Below, in pieces: positions 5,205 through 5,387 of a stretch of 5,387 nucleotides of DNA (position 1 is the first letter of the stretch; each line of letters opens with the position of its first letter). The notes under the pieces were generated by a model that did not search any database, was not told the origin of the DNA, and was given only the letters and a program-made list of their open reading frames with translations. The translations under genes and the position numbers were made by a program. Origin of the DNA: a bacterium (GTDB lineage Bacteria > Chlamydiota > Chlamydiia > Chlamydiales > JAFEGQ01); NCBI GenBank assembly GCA_021809305.1, contig JAKBAF010000106.1, positions 1-5,387 on the forward strand. The letters are read 5' to 3'.

Positions 5205-5387
5205 GCGTCCCTGAACGCGGCGCAGGCAATCCTGGCGGAGGCATTGCAGCGTGCTGGAGTACAGACAGCGGTACCCATCCAGACGCTGAGCGCTGAACCG
5301 TGGGCCTATCGCAACCGGGTACGCTTTGCGGTGCAGTTGGAGGCTGACGGCAACACGTTCCATCTGGGTTACAGGGCGCGTTCTTCT
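5205..5387 (+). CDS. RNA uracil-5-methyltransferase fragment (RlmD/TrmA family), partial at both ends
   Basis: These S-adenosylmethionine-dependent enzymes methylate C5 of uridine in 23S rRNA (RlmC, RlmD) or tRNA (TrmA). The frame is open to the window edge and reads QAILAEALQRAGV, then PIQTLSAEPWAYRNRVRF, then FHLGYRARSS. This matches the segment of RlmD just after the iron-sulphur cysteines, which in E. coli has PWGYRRRARLSL...MGFRKAGSS. The N-terminal TRAM domain and the cysteine cluster are absent. The frame extends back to TAG 5088-5090, but 5091-5204 translates to nothing I recognise and holds no convincing start. The catalytic Cys and the S-adenosylmethionine site would lie beyond the window. 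Base composition is visibly GC-richer than the adjacent Fic gene, which suggests a different source. RlmD is favoured over TrmA by the PWxYRN pattern, but only weakly. Confidence 0.7.

Noticed and set aside
5093..5296. Plus-strand frame of 67 codons starting at ATG 5093
   Set aside because: Its His-, Arg- and Gly-rich translation looks non-coding, and the methyltransferase reading is in another frame.

Overview
The window most resembles DNA from the phylum Chlamydiae, probably an environmental (amoeba-type) lineage. The main evidence is its left part: a dnaJ tail followed one base later by a single gene that fuses the alpha and beta halves of a 2-oxo acid dehydrogenase E1. Both the fusion and its place next to dnaJ recall Chlamydia trachomatis CT341-CT340. 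This is memory of gene order and motif reading; no database was searched.

Layout. Positions 1-1004 hold dnaJ on the + strand, without its first few dozen residues because the window starts inside the gene. Positions 1006-3075 hold the fused E1 gene, which ends in tandem TAA stops. Positions 3076-3391 are AT-rich and hold a strong hairpin (3104-3133), a gene remnant ending at 3263 that resembles the C-terminal tail of disulphide oxidoreductases of the lipoamide dehydrogenase type, a clear intrinsic terminator (3268-3288) and a probable promoter (3334-3370). A small two-helix membrane protein follows (3392-3748, +); its paired hydrophobic segments recall chlamydial inclusion-membrane proteins. 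A DUF1328-type membrane peptide lies convergently (3811-3996, -). Upstream of it are a perfect inverted repeat (4023-4050) and a stretch with no gene I can recognise. An amidohydrolase C-terminal remnant (about 4246-4455, +) then meets the 3' end of a Fic-domain gene (4474 to about 5125, -) that has lost its N-terminal part.

The last 180-260 bases are different: they look GC-richer and encode, on the + strand, part of an RNA uracil-5-methyltransferase of the RlmD/TrmA type with no proper start. The Fic and methyltransferase fragments collide head to head with neither 5' end intact, so the right end is either a rearrangement scar or an assembly chimera.

Functionally the left third is core housekeeping: a chaperone co-factor and central metabolism in one operon-like pair. 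The right two thirds are accessory: small membrane proteins, at least three broken genes and a doubtful junction. I see no tRNA, rRNA, CRISPR array, intact insertion sequence or complete new defence system.
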